The translations under genes were made by a program, and so were the position numbers. A DNA stretch of 64,000 nt from Streptomyces violens. GTDB lineage: Bacteria > Actinomycetota > Actinomycetes > Streptomycetales > Streptomycetaceae. The notes beneath the pieces were generated by a model. The model was given only the letters and a program-made list of their open reading frames with translations, was not told the DNA's origin and made no database searches. Where the stretch lies: the NCBI RefSeq assembly GCF_000717745.1, contig NZ_JOBH01000002.1:496001-560000 (forward strand), read 5' to 3'. Below are positions 1 through 9,674 of the stretch, in pieces (within the stretch, counting starts at the first letter, position 1; the number at the start of each line of letters is the position of its first letter).

Positions 1-5
1 GAGGC

Positions 6-509
6 TCAGGCGCTCGCCACGTAGGCCTGCGCGCTCGCGTCCTTCTCCAGCGTGATCAGGCTGAGCCGGCGGCTGACCTCTTCGGTGCCGACCTGGGCGT
101 AGCCGCGGCTGCGGTACAGCCGGAGGTTGCCCTCGCTGCGGTGGCCGGTCAGCAGCCGGAAGCGGGTGACCGCGTGCTCGGCGGTCAGCCGCTCCTCGAC
201 GGCGGCCAGCAGCCGGCTGCCGAGCCCGTGCCGCTGCATCCGCGGATGCACGATCAGCTTGTCGATGCCGCCCACGCCGTCGGCGTCGACCGCACCGCGC
301 ACGGAGCCGACGACCTCGTCGCCGAGGCGGGCGACCACCACGCATCCGTCGCGCATCTCGGCGCGCAACTCATCGAACGTCTGCGTGAGCGGCTCGATCG
401 AGTAGTCGTCGTACAGCGCGGCCTCGGACTGGTAGCACAGGTACTGCAGCTTGAGGATCTGCTCGGCGTCGCTGTCGGTCGCCGCAGAGATGGTCACGCT
501 CATGCCCAT
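6..509 (-). CDS. GNAT family N-acetyltransferase
   Basis: About 167 aa. A cytoplasmic acetyl-CoA-dependent N-acetyltransferase of unknown substrate. Motif A of the GNAT fold is visible as RMQRHGLGSRLL, preceded by the strand IDKLIVHP. The C-terminal GNLRLYRSRGYAQVG segment is the usual motif B. An upstream in-frame extension exists, but I chose the ATG at 509 because AAGGGGAGG lies 8 nt before it on the coding strand, and the extension reads as low-complexity R/P/G sequence. It lies downstream of the sigma region-4 remnant on the same strand. The substrate cannot be told from the sequence. Confidence 0.85.
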   Translation of the reverse strand: MGMSVTISAATDSDAEQILKLQYLCYQSEAALYDDYSIEPLTQTFDELRAEMRDGCVVVARLGDEVVGSVRGAVDADGVGGIDKLIVHPRMQRHGLGSRLLAAVEERLTAEHAVTRFRLLTGHRSEGNLRLYRSRGYAQVGTEEVSRRLSLITLEKDASAQAYVASA

Positions 510-631
510 GCGTGCTGGCCTCCCCTTTTCGGTTCGGTGAGCCCGGGTGCCATGAGGGTGTGGTGCGGCGCCCGGACGGATCTGCCCTGACTTGATGGCA
601 CCACGGGATGCGCGGCGCCGCCATGGCGGGG

Positions 632-946
632 TCAACGCTCCTTTCCCCGGAGTTCAGGAAGCCCAACCTCCGCCGTCAGCATTCTGCGCAGACATGCCGG
701 ACAACGGGAACGGAGCGACCCCATGCTCTCCTGTGACATTCCCAACTCAGATGAGAACTCACGGTAGGCCGGATCGCCGCCCGCCGACAGAGCGCGTACC
801 AACTCCTGGCAGCGGCCCGGCAGTTGAGCGCAGTTGAGCAGCGACGGCGAGCAGCGCGCGGCGCCGCTCGGCATCGAGGCCGGCGGCTGGGTGTCGCGCG
901 CGGGCTCGGCCGGCGGACCGGCCATTCGGGTGTACGGGAGCAGCAC
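632..946 (-). pseudogene. Sigma-70 family region 4 remnant (ECF-like C-terminus)
   Basis: A 104-aa reading frame. Its second half (LPGRCQELVRAL through LGMSQESMGSLRSR, ending CLRRML) follows the pattern of region 4 of ECF-type sigma factors, the -35-binding helix-turn-helix. No region 2 (-10 recognition and core binding) is present, and the first 35 residues are low-complexity. I see no good ribosome site at the GTG start. It most likely represents the 3' end of a decayed sigma gene. A small stand-alone HTH protein is the alternative. That it is sigma-derived is inferred from residue pattern only. Confidence 0.45.
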
Positions 947-950
947 GCAC

Positions 951-975
951 GGGCGGGGGCCATCGACCCCCGCCC
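951..975 (-). terminator. Hairpin behind glpQ1
   Basis: Perfect 9-bp stem, GGGCGGGGG (951-959) against CCCCCGCCC (967-975), with a 7-nt loop. It starts about 20 nt past the stop of the phosphodiesterase gene at 997. There is no clear T-tract, as is common for Streptomyces terminators. Confidence 0.5.
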
Positions 976-996
976 GCTGTCACGCCGTGCGCGCGG

Positions 997-2145
997 TCAG
1001 CGCTTGCGGAACTCCGCGGCCGCCAGCAGCGCGGTGTCCGGGTTGTCGGAGAACAGCCCGTCGATGCCGGTCGCGAAGAGCGCCTTGAAGTAGGCGAGGG
1101 AGTCGCCGTACGCGGCCGGGTCGCTGCCCTTGCGCAGGTCGACCGGGAGGAAGGTGTTCTCGTTGCGGACCGTGTACGGGTGCAGGACCAGGCCCGCGTC
1201 GTGCGCGTCCTTGACCACCGAGGAGGGCGTGCCGAGCTTGCCGTCGGCGGTGCGCGGGATGATCACGGTGAGGTCCGGGCCGATGCCCTGCGCGAAGGAG
1301 GCGATCCAGCGCAGCCCCTCGGGCGCGACCAGGTCGGCGACGGTGCGCTTGTCGCCGGCCTCCTTGAAGTCCCACGGCTGGCTCTTGAGCGTGCTGAGCA
1401 GTACGACCTTGGGGCAGTCGACCAGCTTGTCCAGCCGCTGGATGCTGCTCGGCTCGAAGGACTGCAGGAAGTTCGGGGAGTCCTTCTTGTGCCGGCCGTA
1501 CTGGCGCAGCAGCTTGGCGAGCGGCTCCTCCAGGCCGAGGCCGAGCTTGCGGAAGTAGGTGGGGTGCTTGGTCTCGATGTGCAGCCAGATGCGGCGGCCG
1601 CGCTTCTTGCCCTCGCGCTCGGCCCACTGGAAGACCTCTTCGAGGGTGGGGATGCCCCAGCGCCCGTCGTAGAGGGTGTTGTGCTGCCGGGTCTGCGGGA
1701 TGCGCTCCTTGGCGCGCAGGGTCTTCAGCTCGGCGAGCGTGAAGTCCTCGGTGAACCAGCCGGTGAGCTTAGTGCCGTCGACCGTCTTGGTCGTCTTGCG
1801 GCCCGCGAACTCCGGGTGGTCGGCGACGTCGGTGGTGGCGGTGATGTCGTTCTCGTGCCGGCAGACCAGGTGGCCGTCCTTGGTGGGGACGAGGTCCTGC
1901 TCGATGATGTCCGCGCCCATGTCCAGGGCGAGCTGGTAGGAGCCGAAGGTGTGCTCGGGGCGGTAGCCGCTCGCGCCGCGGTGGCCGACGACCAGCGGGA
2001 CGGGCAGTTCACCGCCGCCGTGACCGCCGTGCCCGCGCCCGGCCGCGATCGCCGTACCGGCCCCGCCGCCCAGCACCGCTGCTCCGGCGCCGAGCGCCGC
2101 AACGCTCAGTACGGTCCGCCGCCCGGGTCGCTGCGCCTTGTCCAT
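997..2145 (-). CDS. glpQ1: Tat-exported glycerophosphodiester phosphodiesterase
   Basis: 382 aa. Hydrolyses glycerophosphodiesters (deacylated phospholipids) to glycerol-3-phosphate plus an alcohol outside the cell. The N-terminus has a twin-arginine signal (RR at residues 9-10, hydrophobic run 13-34). The GDPD signature follows: H55-R56-G-A-S-G, E64-H-T, E82-x-D84 and H97, the expected metal-binding and catalytic set. GAGGAG lies 10 nt before the ATG. In S. coelicolor the equivalent glpQ1 is, from memory, under PhoP control and sits near argH, which matches the context here; a candidate PHO box lies upstream at 2240-2258. Length is typical for secreted GlpQ. Confidence 0.92.
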   Translation of the reverse strand: MDKAQRPGRRTVLSVAALGAGAAVLGGGAGTAIAAGRGHGGHGGGELPVPLVVGHRGASGYRPEHTFGSYQLALDMGADIIEQDLVPTKDGHLVCRHENDITATTDVADHPEFAGRKTTKTVDGTKLTGWFTEDFTLAELKTLRAKERIPQTRQHNTLYDGRWGIPTLEEVFQWAEREGKKRGRRIWLHIETKHPTYFRKLGLGLEEPLAKLLRQYGRHKKDSPNFLQSFEPSSIQRLDKLVDCPKVVLLSTLKSQPWDFKEAGDKRTVADLVAPEGLRWIASFAQGIGPDLTVIIPRTADGKLGTPSSVVKDAHDAGLVLHPYTVRNENTFLPVDLRKGSDPAAYGDSLAYFKALFATGIDGLFSDNPDTALLAAAEFRKR

Positions 2146-2507
2146 GTTGTCCCCGACTCCTCATGGTCCTGTGATGTGCGGCACCTGCCGGTGCCGGGGT
2201 GATGGTAGGCCCCTACAGCTTTCCAGTGGGAGACATCCGACCGAACACGCGGGTGAACGCAGATGACGCGTGAGGGATCTGTTCCGGCCACTCGCGAACG
2301 TCCGTACGCATCATCTGTCCCGCAGGCGGTGTAGACACGGCCCCTGCGTTCTTCGCATGGCGGCCCGGTTAACCACCCGTGACGCAGCGGCAGGGCGTGT
2401 CAACTCTGCGTATCGATCCCATGAACCCGATGTGCGATCGAGGTTGGGCCGCGAGTATCGTCCTCACCTGCAGACTCCTGCACTGACCAGCCAAACCGGA
2501 GGGCCCG
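2146..2507. other. Divergent intergenic region glpQ1 / acyltransferase
   Basis: 362 bp between two divergent genes. Apart from the PHO-box-like repeat near the glpQ1 side and the SD sequence (GGAGGG, 2498-2503) of the acyltransferase, I see no gene, convincing promoter hexamers or strong inverted repeat. Confidence 0.6.
2240..2258 (-). promoter_or_regulatory. Candidate PHO box upstream of glpQ1
   Basis: On the glpQ1 coding strand GTTCACCC (2258 to 2251) is followed after a short gap by GTTCGGT (2246 to 2240). This resembles the GTTCACC direct-repeat units bound by PhoP in Streptomyces. The spacing is 12 rather than 11 nt and the second unit is imperfect. It lies about 100 bp before the start codon. 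Confidence 0.4.
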
Positions 2508-3188
2508 TTGTCCCGCATTCTGCTGAAGGCGACTCTCGGATTCGTCATGCGTGTCCTGTTCCGCCCGAAGGTCGAGGGGATCGAGGGCATTCCAGGCAGC
2601 GGACCGGTGATCCTGGCCGGCAACCACGTGACCTTCATCGACTCGCTGTTCCTGTCGCTGATCGTCGAGCAGCGGACCAAGCGCCAGGTGTACTTCATCG
2701 CCAAGGACGAGTACGTCAAGGGCAAGGGCGTCAAGGGCCGGCTGATGGCCTGGTTCTTCACCACCGCCGGCATGATCCCGGTCGACCGGGACGGCGGGCA
2801 CGGCGGCGTCGCCGCGCTGATGACCGGCCGCCGCGTCCTGGAGCAGGGCAAGGTCTTCGGTATCTACCCGGAGGGCACCCGCTCCCCCGACGGCCGCCTC
2901 TACCGGGGCCGTACCGGCATCGCCCGGCTGACGCTGATGACCGGCGCGCCGGTCGTCCCCTTCGCGCTGATCGGCACCGACAAGGTGCAGCCCGGCGGCA
3001 AGGGCATGCCCCGCGTCGCGCCGGTGACCTGCCGCTTCGGTGAGCCGCTGGACTTCAGCCGGTACGACGGCATGGACCGGGACCGCTACGTCCTGCGCGC
3101 GGTCACCGACGAGGTCATGAGCGACGTGATGCGGCTGTCCGGCCAGGAGTACGTCGACGTGTACGCCACCAAGGCCAAGGCGGCCTGA
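2508..3188 (+). CDS. plsC: Lysophospholipid acyltransferase (PlsC-type)
   Basis: 226 aa. Transfers a fatty acyl group to a lysophospholipid, most probably 1-acyl-glycerol-3-phosphate to phosphatidate, at the membrane face. The acyltransferase block I motif N39-H40-x4-D45 and block III E122-G-T-R are both present, with the downstream RTGIARL block and a conserved proline segment (GAPVVPFALIG). The start is TTG at 2508, with GGAGGG 4 nt before it; no ATG/GTG fits better. The gene stands alone and converges on the NTF2-like gene across a hairpin terminator. Confidence 0.9.
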   Translation: MSRILLKATLGFVMRVLFRPKVEGIEGIPGSGPVILAGNHVTFIDSLFLSLIVEQRTKRQVYFIAKDEYVKGKGVKGRLMAWFFTTAGMIPVDRDGGHGGVAALMTGRRVLEQGKVFGIYPEGTRSPDGRLYRGRTGIARLTLMTGAPVVPFALIGTDKVQPGGKGMPRVAPVTCRFGEPLDFSRYDGMDRDRYVLRAVTDEVMSDVMRLSGQEYVDVYATKAKAA

Positions 3189-3208
3189 CACCTCGCCGAC
3201 TTCTTCCC

Positions 3209-3241
3209 GGGCCCCCTGCCGCTGTGCGCGGCAGGGGGCCC
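3209..3241. terminator. Bidirectional terminator between convergent genes
   Basis: Perfect 14-bp stem: GGGCCCCCTGCCGC (3209-3222) and its complement (3228-3241), with a 5-nt loop. It sits between the stop of the acyltransferase (3188) and the stop of the NTF2-like gene (3253), so it can serve both. Confidence 0.85.
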
Positions 3242-3252
3242 GTCGCATACAG

Positions 3253-3660
3253 TCAGCGGCCGCCCAGCGGGGCGCGGCGCGCGAGGACCTTGCGGTGGCT
3301 GATGCGCCAGCCGTCGGCGCCCCGTACGACGGTGTCCTCGTACGTGACCGTCCCGCACGTGCCGTCCGCGTTGACGCCGATGCCCTTGGAACGGGCGTGC
3401 ACCCCGCCGTCGGCGGGCAGCTCGGTGAGGACGATGTTGGTGACGTGGTGGCCCACCGGGATGGCCTCGCCCAGCGCGAACGCCGCCTCGCGGATGGCCC
3501 GCAGGCCCTTGAGCGGCGGCTGTCCGAAGTCGCTGACGTCGTAGACGACGTCGGCGGTGAACAGCTCGTCGAGCCGGTGCAGCTCACCCTCGTCGAACAG
3601 GTGCCCGTGCAGTGCGAGCAGCTCGGCGATGGCGGTGCGGTCGTCGGCGGCCAGTGCCAT
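3253..3660 (-). CDS. NTF2-like / SnoaL-fold protein
   Basis: 135 aa. A small alpha+beta-barrel protein of the nuclear-transport-factor-2 superfamily. The pattern is typical: an N-terminal helix starting AADDRTAIAELLALHGHLFDEG, a DELFTADVVYDVSDF segment, and C-terminal strands ending with WRISHRKV. Members include polyketide cyclases, ring dioxygenase beta subunits and many unassigned proteins, so no reaction can be given. GGAGGA lies 9 nt before the ATG. It lies downstream of the MFS exporter on the same strand with a hairpin between, so it is probably transcribed separately. Confidence 0.8.
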   Translation of the reverse strand: MALAADDRTAIAELLALHGHLFDEGELHRLDELFTADVVYDVSDFGQPPLKGLRAIREAAFALGEAIPVGHHVTNIVLTELPADGGVHARSKGIGVNADGTCGTVTYEDTVVRGADGWRISHRKVLARRAPLGGR

Positions 3661-3745
3661 GACGGTCCTCCTCCGGAAGCGCTCGAAGTCCTGGCACGGC
3701 GCAGGCTACCGGCGCGGACGCGCGCTCCGGCCGCGGGACGCGCGG

Positions 3746-3776
3746 GCCCGGCCGGGTACGCGTGGCCCGGCCGGGC
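3746..3776 (-). terminator. Hairpin behind MFS exporter gene
   Basis: GCCCGGCCGGG (3746-3756) pairs with CCCGGCCGGGC (3766-3776) around a 9-nt loop, just past the stop of the exporter at 3792. Each arm is itself partly self-complementary. Confidence 0.55.
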
Positions 3777-3791
3777 TTTGAAGCACAGGCC

Positions 3792-5336
3792 TCAGTCGCC
3801 GCCCTCCAGCTTCCGCCCGCGCAGCAGTACCCACGCGGCGACCGCGGCGGCCAGTGAGATGACGCCGCCCGCCACCGCGGCGGCCTCCATGCCGTCGGTG
3901 AACGCCCGCTGCGCGGCGGACAGCAGCGCCTCGCCCGTGCGGTGCGGCAGGTCGCCCGCCGTCTCGACCGCGCCGCCCAGCGACTCGCGTGCCGCGCCGA
4001 CCGCGTCGGCCGGCACCCCCTCGGGCGCCGTGAAGTTCCGGTACACGCCGGTGACCACCGAGCCGAGCAGCGCGATACCGAGCGCAGAGCCCAGTTCGTA
4101 CGCCGTCTCCGAGACCGCCGAGGCGGCGCCCGCCTGCTCCTTGGGCACGCTGGAGAGGATCACGTCGGCGGTGATGGTGAAGGAGAAGCCCGCGCCGACA
4201 CCGACGATGAAGAGGATCGCGCCCAGCACCGGCGTCGCGGTGTCGGCGTCCACCCAGGCGCACGCCCCGAGCCCGAGCCCCACCAGCACCAGCCCGCCGG
4301 AGACCACCGTCCGCACCGACAGCCGGCGCGCGACAGGGCCGGCGGCCAGCCCCGCGCCCATCGCGCCGACGGCGGCGGGCAGTTCGACCAGTCCCGCGTT
4401 GAGCGGCGAGCGCCCCTGCACCATCTGCAGGAACTGGGACAGGAAGAAGAGCAGCCCGGCCAGGCCCAGGATGGTCAGCAGGTCGGCGAGCACGGCGCCG
4501 GAGAAGCCCCGGTTGCTGAAGAGCTTCATGTCCAGCAGCGGTGTGGGCAGCCGCAGTTGGCGGCGTACGAAGGCGACGAGCGCGGCCACGCCGATGACGG
4601 CCGCGAGGGCGACTCCGATCCCGACGCCGTGCGCCGCGGCCTCCTTGATCGCGTACACCACGCCGACCATGCCGACCAGCGACAGCCCGACGCTGGTCAG
4701 GTCCCACGGCCCCGGCTTCGGATTCCGGGACTCCGGCAGCACCTTGATGCCGACGGCGACCAGCACCACCATCACCGGCAGATTGATCAGGAAGACCGAG
4801 CCCCACCAGAAGTGACCGAGCAGGAAGCCGCCGAGCACCGGGCCGACGGCCGTACCCGCGGAGGCCGCAGCGCCCCAGACGCCCACCGCCAGGCTGCGCT
4901 CGCGGGGGTCGTGGAAGAGGTTGCGGATCAGCGCGAGGGTGGACGGCATCAGCGTCGCGCCGGCCACGCCCTGCAGCGCCCGCGCCGCGATCATCATCTC
5001 CGGCGTCGTCGCGTACGCCGCGAGCGCCGACATCGCGCCGAACGCCACCGAACCGGTCAGCAGCAGCTTCTTGCGCCCGATCCGGTCGCCCAGGCTGCCC
5101 ATCGAGACCAGCAGACCGGCGATGACGAACGAGTACACGTCGCCGATCCACAGCAGCTGGGTGCCCGAGGGGCGCAGGTCCTCGCTGAGGTACGGCGCGG
5201 CCAGGCCCAGCACCGTGGCGTCGACGCCGACCAGCAGCACCGCGAGGACCAGCACGGCGAGCGCGAGCCAGCGCCCCGGACGCGGCTGTTCCACTGTTGC
5301 CTTCCCGGCCGCTCCCGCGGCCACGGCCCCGCTCAT
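3792..5336 (-). CDS. MFS multidrug exporter, 14-helix DHA2 (EmrB/QacA) type
   Basis: 514 aa integral membrane protein with about 14 hydrophobic segments; proton-coupled efflux of drugs or toxic metabolites is the family role. Motif A (GSLGDRIGRKK) lies between helices 2 and 3. A D-x-T in helix 1 (VGVDATVLGLAAPYL) and motif C in helix 5 (GxxxGPxxGG, seen as GTAVGPVLGG) mark the DHA2 exporters. The ATG overlaps the stop of the upstream TetR gene (ATGA), so the two are translated together and the regulator probably controls both. The substrate is not deducible. Confidence 0.9.
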   Translation of the reverse strand: MSGAVAAGAAGKATVEQPRPGRWLALAVLVLAVLLVGVDATVLGLAAPYLSEDLRPSGTQLLWIGDVYSFVIAGLLVSMGSLGDRIGRKKLLLTGSVAFGAMSALAAYATTPEMMIAARALQGVAGATLMPSTLALIRNLFHDPRERSLAVGVWGAAASAGTAVGPVLGGFLLGHFWWGSVFLINLPVMVVLVAVGIKVLPESRNPKPGPWDLTSVGLSLVGMVGVVYAIKEAAAHGVGIGVALAAVIGVAALVAFVRRQLRLPTPLLDMKLFSNRGFSGAVLADLLTILGLAGLLFFLSQFLQMVQGRSPLNAGLVELPAAVGAMGAGLAAGPVARRLSVRTVVSGGLVLVGLGLGACAWVDADTATPVLGAILFIVGVGAGFSFTITADVILSSVPKEQAGAASAVSETAYELGSALGIALLGSVVTGVYRNFTAPEGVPADAVGAARESLGGAVETAGDLPHRTGEALLSAAQRAFTDGMEAAAVAGGVISLAAAVAAWVLLRGRKLEGGD

Positions 5337-5884
5337 CGTGTGCTTTCCCTTCGTACGCCGCCGAGCAGCAGTTCGGCGATGGAGTGGTTACGGTCGGCGC
5401 GGGCCAGCCGGCCCTCGTGCACCGACCAGGCGCCCGCACAGATCAGTCCGTACAGCGCCTCGGTCAGCCAGGCCGGGGTGAGATCGATGCGGAAGGTCCC
5501 CTCTTCCTGGCCCCGCCGGAAAAGCGCGTGTATCCGGGCGTCGAGCGCCAGCCAGCCTCCGTTGATCTCCTCGCCCTCGAAGAGCTGGTTCTCGGTGTAG
5601 AGGAAGGCCAGCACCCCGGCGACCGGCTCGAGCTCGCCGATCAGCCGGCGCAGCGCGGCGTCCGCGCCGCCCTCCTCCAGCCGGGCGGCGTCCAGCGCCC
5701 GCGCGGTGTCCTTGATGCCCAGCTCCTCCAGCGCCCGGATGAGCGCGTCCCGCCCCGCGAAGTGCCGGTGCAGCGTCGCCCGGCTGATCCCGGCGGCCCG
5801 CGCGATGTCGTCCATCGAGGCGGTGCTCTTCCGGGTGAGCAGCGCTGCAGCGTCCTTCAGTACGCGTTCTCTGTCCACGGCCAT
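5333..5884 (-). CDS. TetR-family repressor of the MFS exporter
   Basis: 183 aa from the chosen start. The N-terminal HTH is clear (MDDIARAAGISRATLHRHFAGRDALIRAL). The C-terminal half is the ligand pocket. A longer frame begins at 5911, but that codon lies inside a perfect 20-bp palindrome. TATGAT lies 10 nt before the ATG at 5884, which suggests leaderless translation from that ATG, so I placed the start there. MIRLM at 5896 is an alternative. The 4-nt overlap with the exporter makes a two-gene, autoregulated efflux operon, as in many TetR/MFS pairs. Confidence 0.85.
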   Translation of the reverse strand: MAVDRERVLKDAAALLTRKSTASMDDIARAAGISRATLHRHFAGRDALIRALEELGIKDTARALDAARLEEGGADAALRRLIGELEPVAGVLAFLYTENQLFEGEEINGGWLALDARIHALFRRGQEEGTFRIDLTPAWLTEALYGLICAGAWSVHEGRLARADRNHSIAELLLGGVRRESTR

Positions 5885-5922
5885 GAGACGGATCATACGC
5901 GAATGAGACATAAATGTCTCAT
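5885..5922 (-). promoter_or_regulatory. TetR operator overlapping a leaderless promoter
   Basis: ATGAGACATAAATGTCTCAT (5903-5922) is a perfect palindrome with 9-bp arms. On the minus strand GAGACA (4 of 6 matches to TTGACA) inside the palindrome is followed 17 nt later by TATGAT. This -10 is close enough to the ATG at 5884 that the transcript would begin at or next to the start codon. A repressor bound here would cover the -35. Confidence 0.75.
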
Positions 5923-5966
5923 CGACCGCATGCCCGTCTCACCACACCCCACCGTAAGCACACAAA

Positions 5967-6007
5967 AGCGGCCGCCGCCCGGTCGGGAAGACCGGACGGC
6001 GGCCGCT
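5967..6007 (-). terminator. Terminator of argH
   Basis: 18-bp stem with one mismatch (5967-5984 against 5990-6007) and a 5-nt loop, starting 14 nt after the argH stop. In the argH direction it is followed by CTTTTGTG, a short T-tract. Confidence 0.85.
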
Positions 6008-6020
6008 GCCGCTTCGGGGG

Positions 6021-8796
<2,776 letters not shown>

Positions 8797-8813
8797 GGGT
8801 TTCTCCTCAGGGT

Positions 8814-8850
8814 GCATACGCTGATGGGTATAACTATGCAGTGCTCCGTA
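8814..8850 (-). promoter_or_regulatory. Candidate ARG box (ArgR operator) of argG
   Basis: On the argG strand the core TGCATAGTTATACC (within 8826-8843) fits the TGNATNNNNATNC arginine-box pattern, with a second TGCATAC half site at 8814-8819. A very similar core, GCATGACTATAC, occurs upstream of argC. Confidence 0.6.
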
Positions 8851-8902
8851 TGTTTCGTCAACCGTGCTGGTCAGAGGTGGCGTGCAAGGCGACTCAGGCG
8901 GC

Positions 8903-9271
8903 TCAGGCACCCTCACGGAGCAGATTCAGCAGCACCGCCGCATGGCTGAGCTCCAGCTCCTTGGTCGCCGTCAGCAGGGTGAGCGGCCCGTCCGCCGCCA
9001 GCTCCCGCAGTCGCTCCAGCGCGGAGCTCCCCGGCTCCCCGGACAGCTCCGCGCGGTACCGCTCGGCGAACTCCTCGTAGGCCTCCACCCGGTGTCCGTA
9101 CCACTTGCGCAGCTCGTTCGACGGCGCCACGCCTTTGCACCACTCGTCCAGCCGCGCCGCGTCCTTCGCGAGCCCGCGCGGCCAGAGCCGGTCGACGAGC
9201 GCCCGCGCTCCGTCATCGGGGTCCACGGCGTCGTACACGCGCCGCATTCGTACCGTTACGTCCTTACTCAT
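8903..9271 (-). CDS. DUF488 family protein
   Basis: 122 aa. Small cytoplasmic protein of the DUF488 family, recognised by [27 protein letters not shown] near the N-terminus, the [17 protein letters not shown] block, and the C-terminal [16 protein letters not shown]. The biochemical role of the family is unassigned. I placed the start at ATG 9271 because conservation begins there, although no clear SD precedes it. It is upstream of argG on the same strand and divergent from tRNA-Pro. Confidence 0.85.
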   Translation of the reverse strand: MSKDVTVRMRRVYDAVDPDDGARALVDRLWPRGLAKDAARLDEWCKGVAPSNELRKWYGHRVEAYEEFAERYRAELSGEPGSSALERLRELAADGPLTLLTATKELELSHAAVLLNLLREGA

Positions 9272-9338
9272 GGCGGCATTGAAACACCGCTCACGGCGCC
9301 GCGCCCGCACCCGGACAGACCTCCACCAGGACCCCGTT

Positions 9339-9367
9339 TTGGATTCCGGGCCGCGGACAGGTATTTT
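9339..9367 (+). promoter_or_regulatory. Possible promoter of tRNA-Pro
   Basis: TTGGAT (9339-9344) and TATTTT (9362-9367) with a 17-nt spacer, about 48 nt before the mature tRNA. Both hexamers deviate from consensus, so this is tentative. Confidence 0.35.
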
Positions 9368-9414
9368 TCTTCTGCACGCACCGACCGGGCCCGCCCGGGA
9401 ACGGTGCAGAGCAC

Positions 9415-9488
<74 letters not shown>

Positions 9489-9497
9489 CGGTGTTTT

Positions 9498-9534
9498 TGC
9501 AGCTCAGGGGCCATCTTCGGATGGCCCCTGAGGC
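9498..9534. repeat. Left copy of 37-nt direct repeat (island boundary)
   Basis: TGCAGCTCAGGGGCCATCTT plus the next 17 nt is identical to 28581-28617. It begins 10 nt after the tRNA-Pro gene and includes a 12-bp hairpin (9503-9514 / 9521-9532) capped by CTTCGG. It probably terminates the tRNA transcript and, from the other side, the drmB operon. The two copies bracket the defence genes and may mark the junctions of an inserted element. Confidence 0.8.
9503..9532. terminator. Hairpin terminator behind tRNA-Pro and drmB
   Basis: CTCAGGGGCCAT / ATGGCCCCTGAG stem with a C-UUCG-G type loop. It lies 14 nt after the tRNA and about 140 nt after the drmB stop. Confidence 0.75.
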
Positions 9535-9674
9535 ATATACAGGAGCAACTCGAGGCTTTTTTCCACTCGCGTTCCGGACACCGCGGAACCTCCTTATCGG
9601 CAGTAATCGGCGTCCGGCTCGAAGAAACCGCAGATCAGCAGCTCGAAGGCGTCATGCAGATACAGCCGGGCAGA

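Noticed and set aside
3706..5439. 577-codon frame overlapping the MFS gene
   Set aside because: It reads as R/G/A-rich nonsense in another frame; the 514-aa frame has the membrane helices and MFS motifs.
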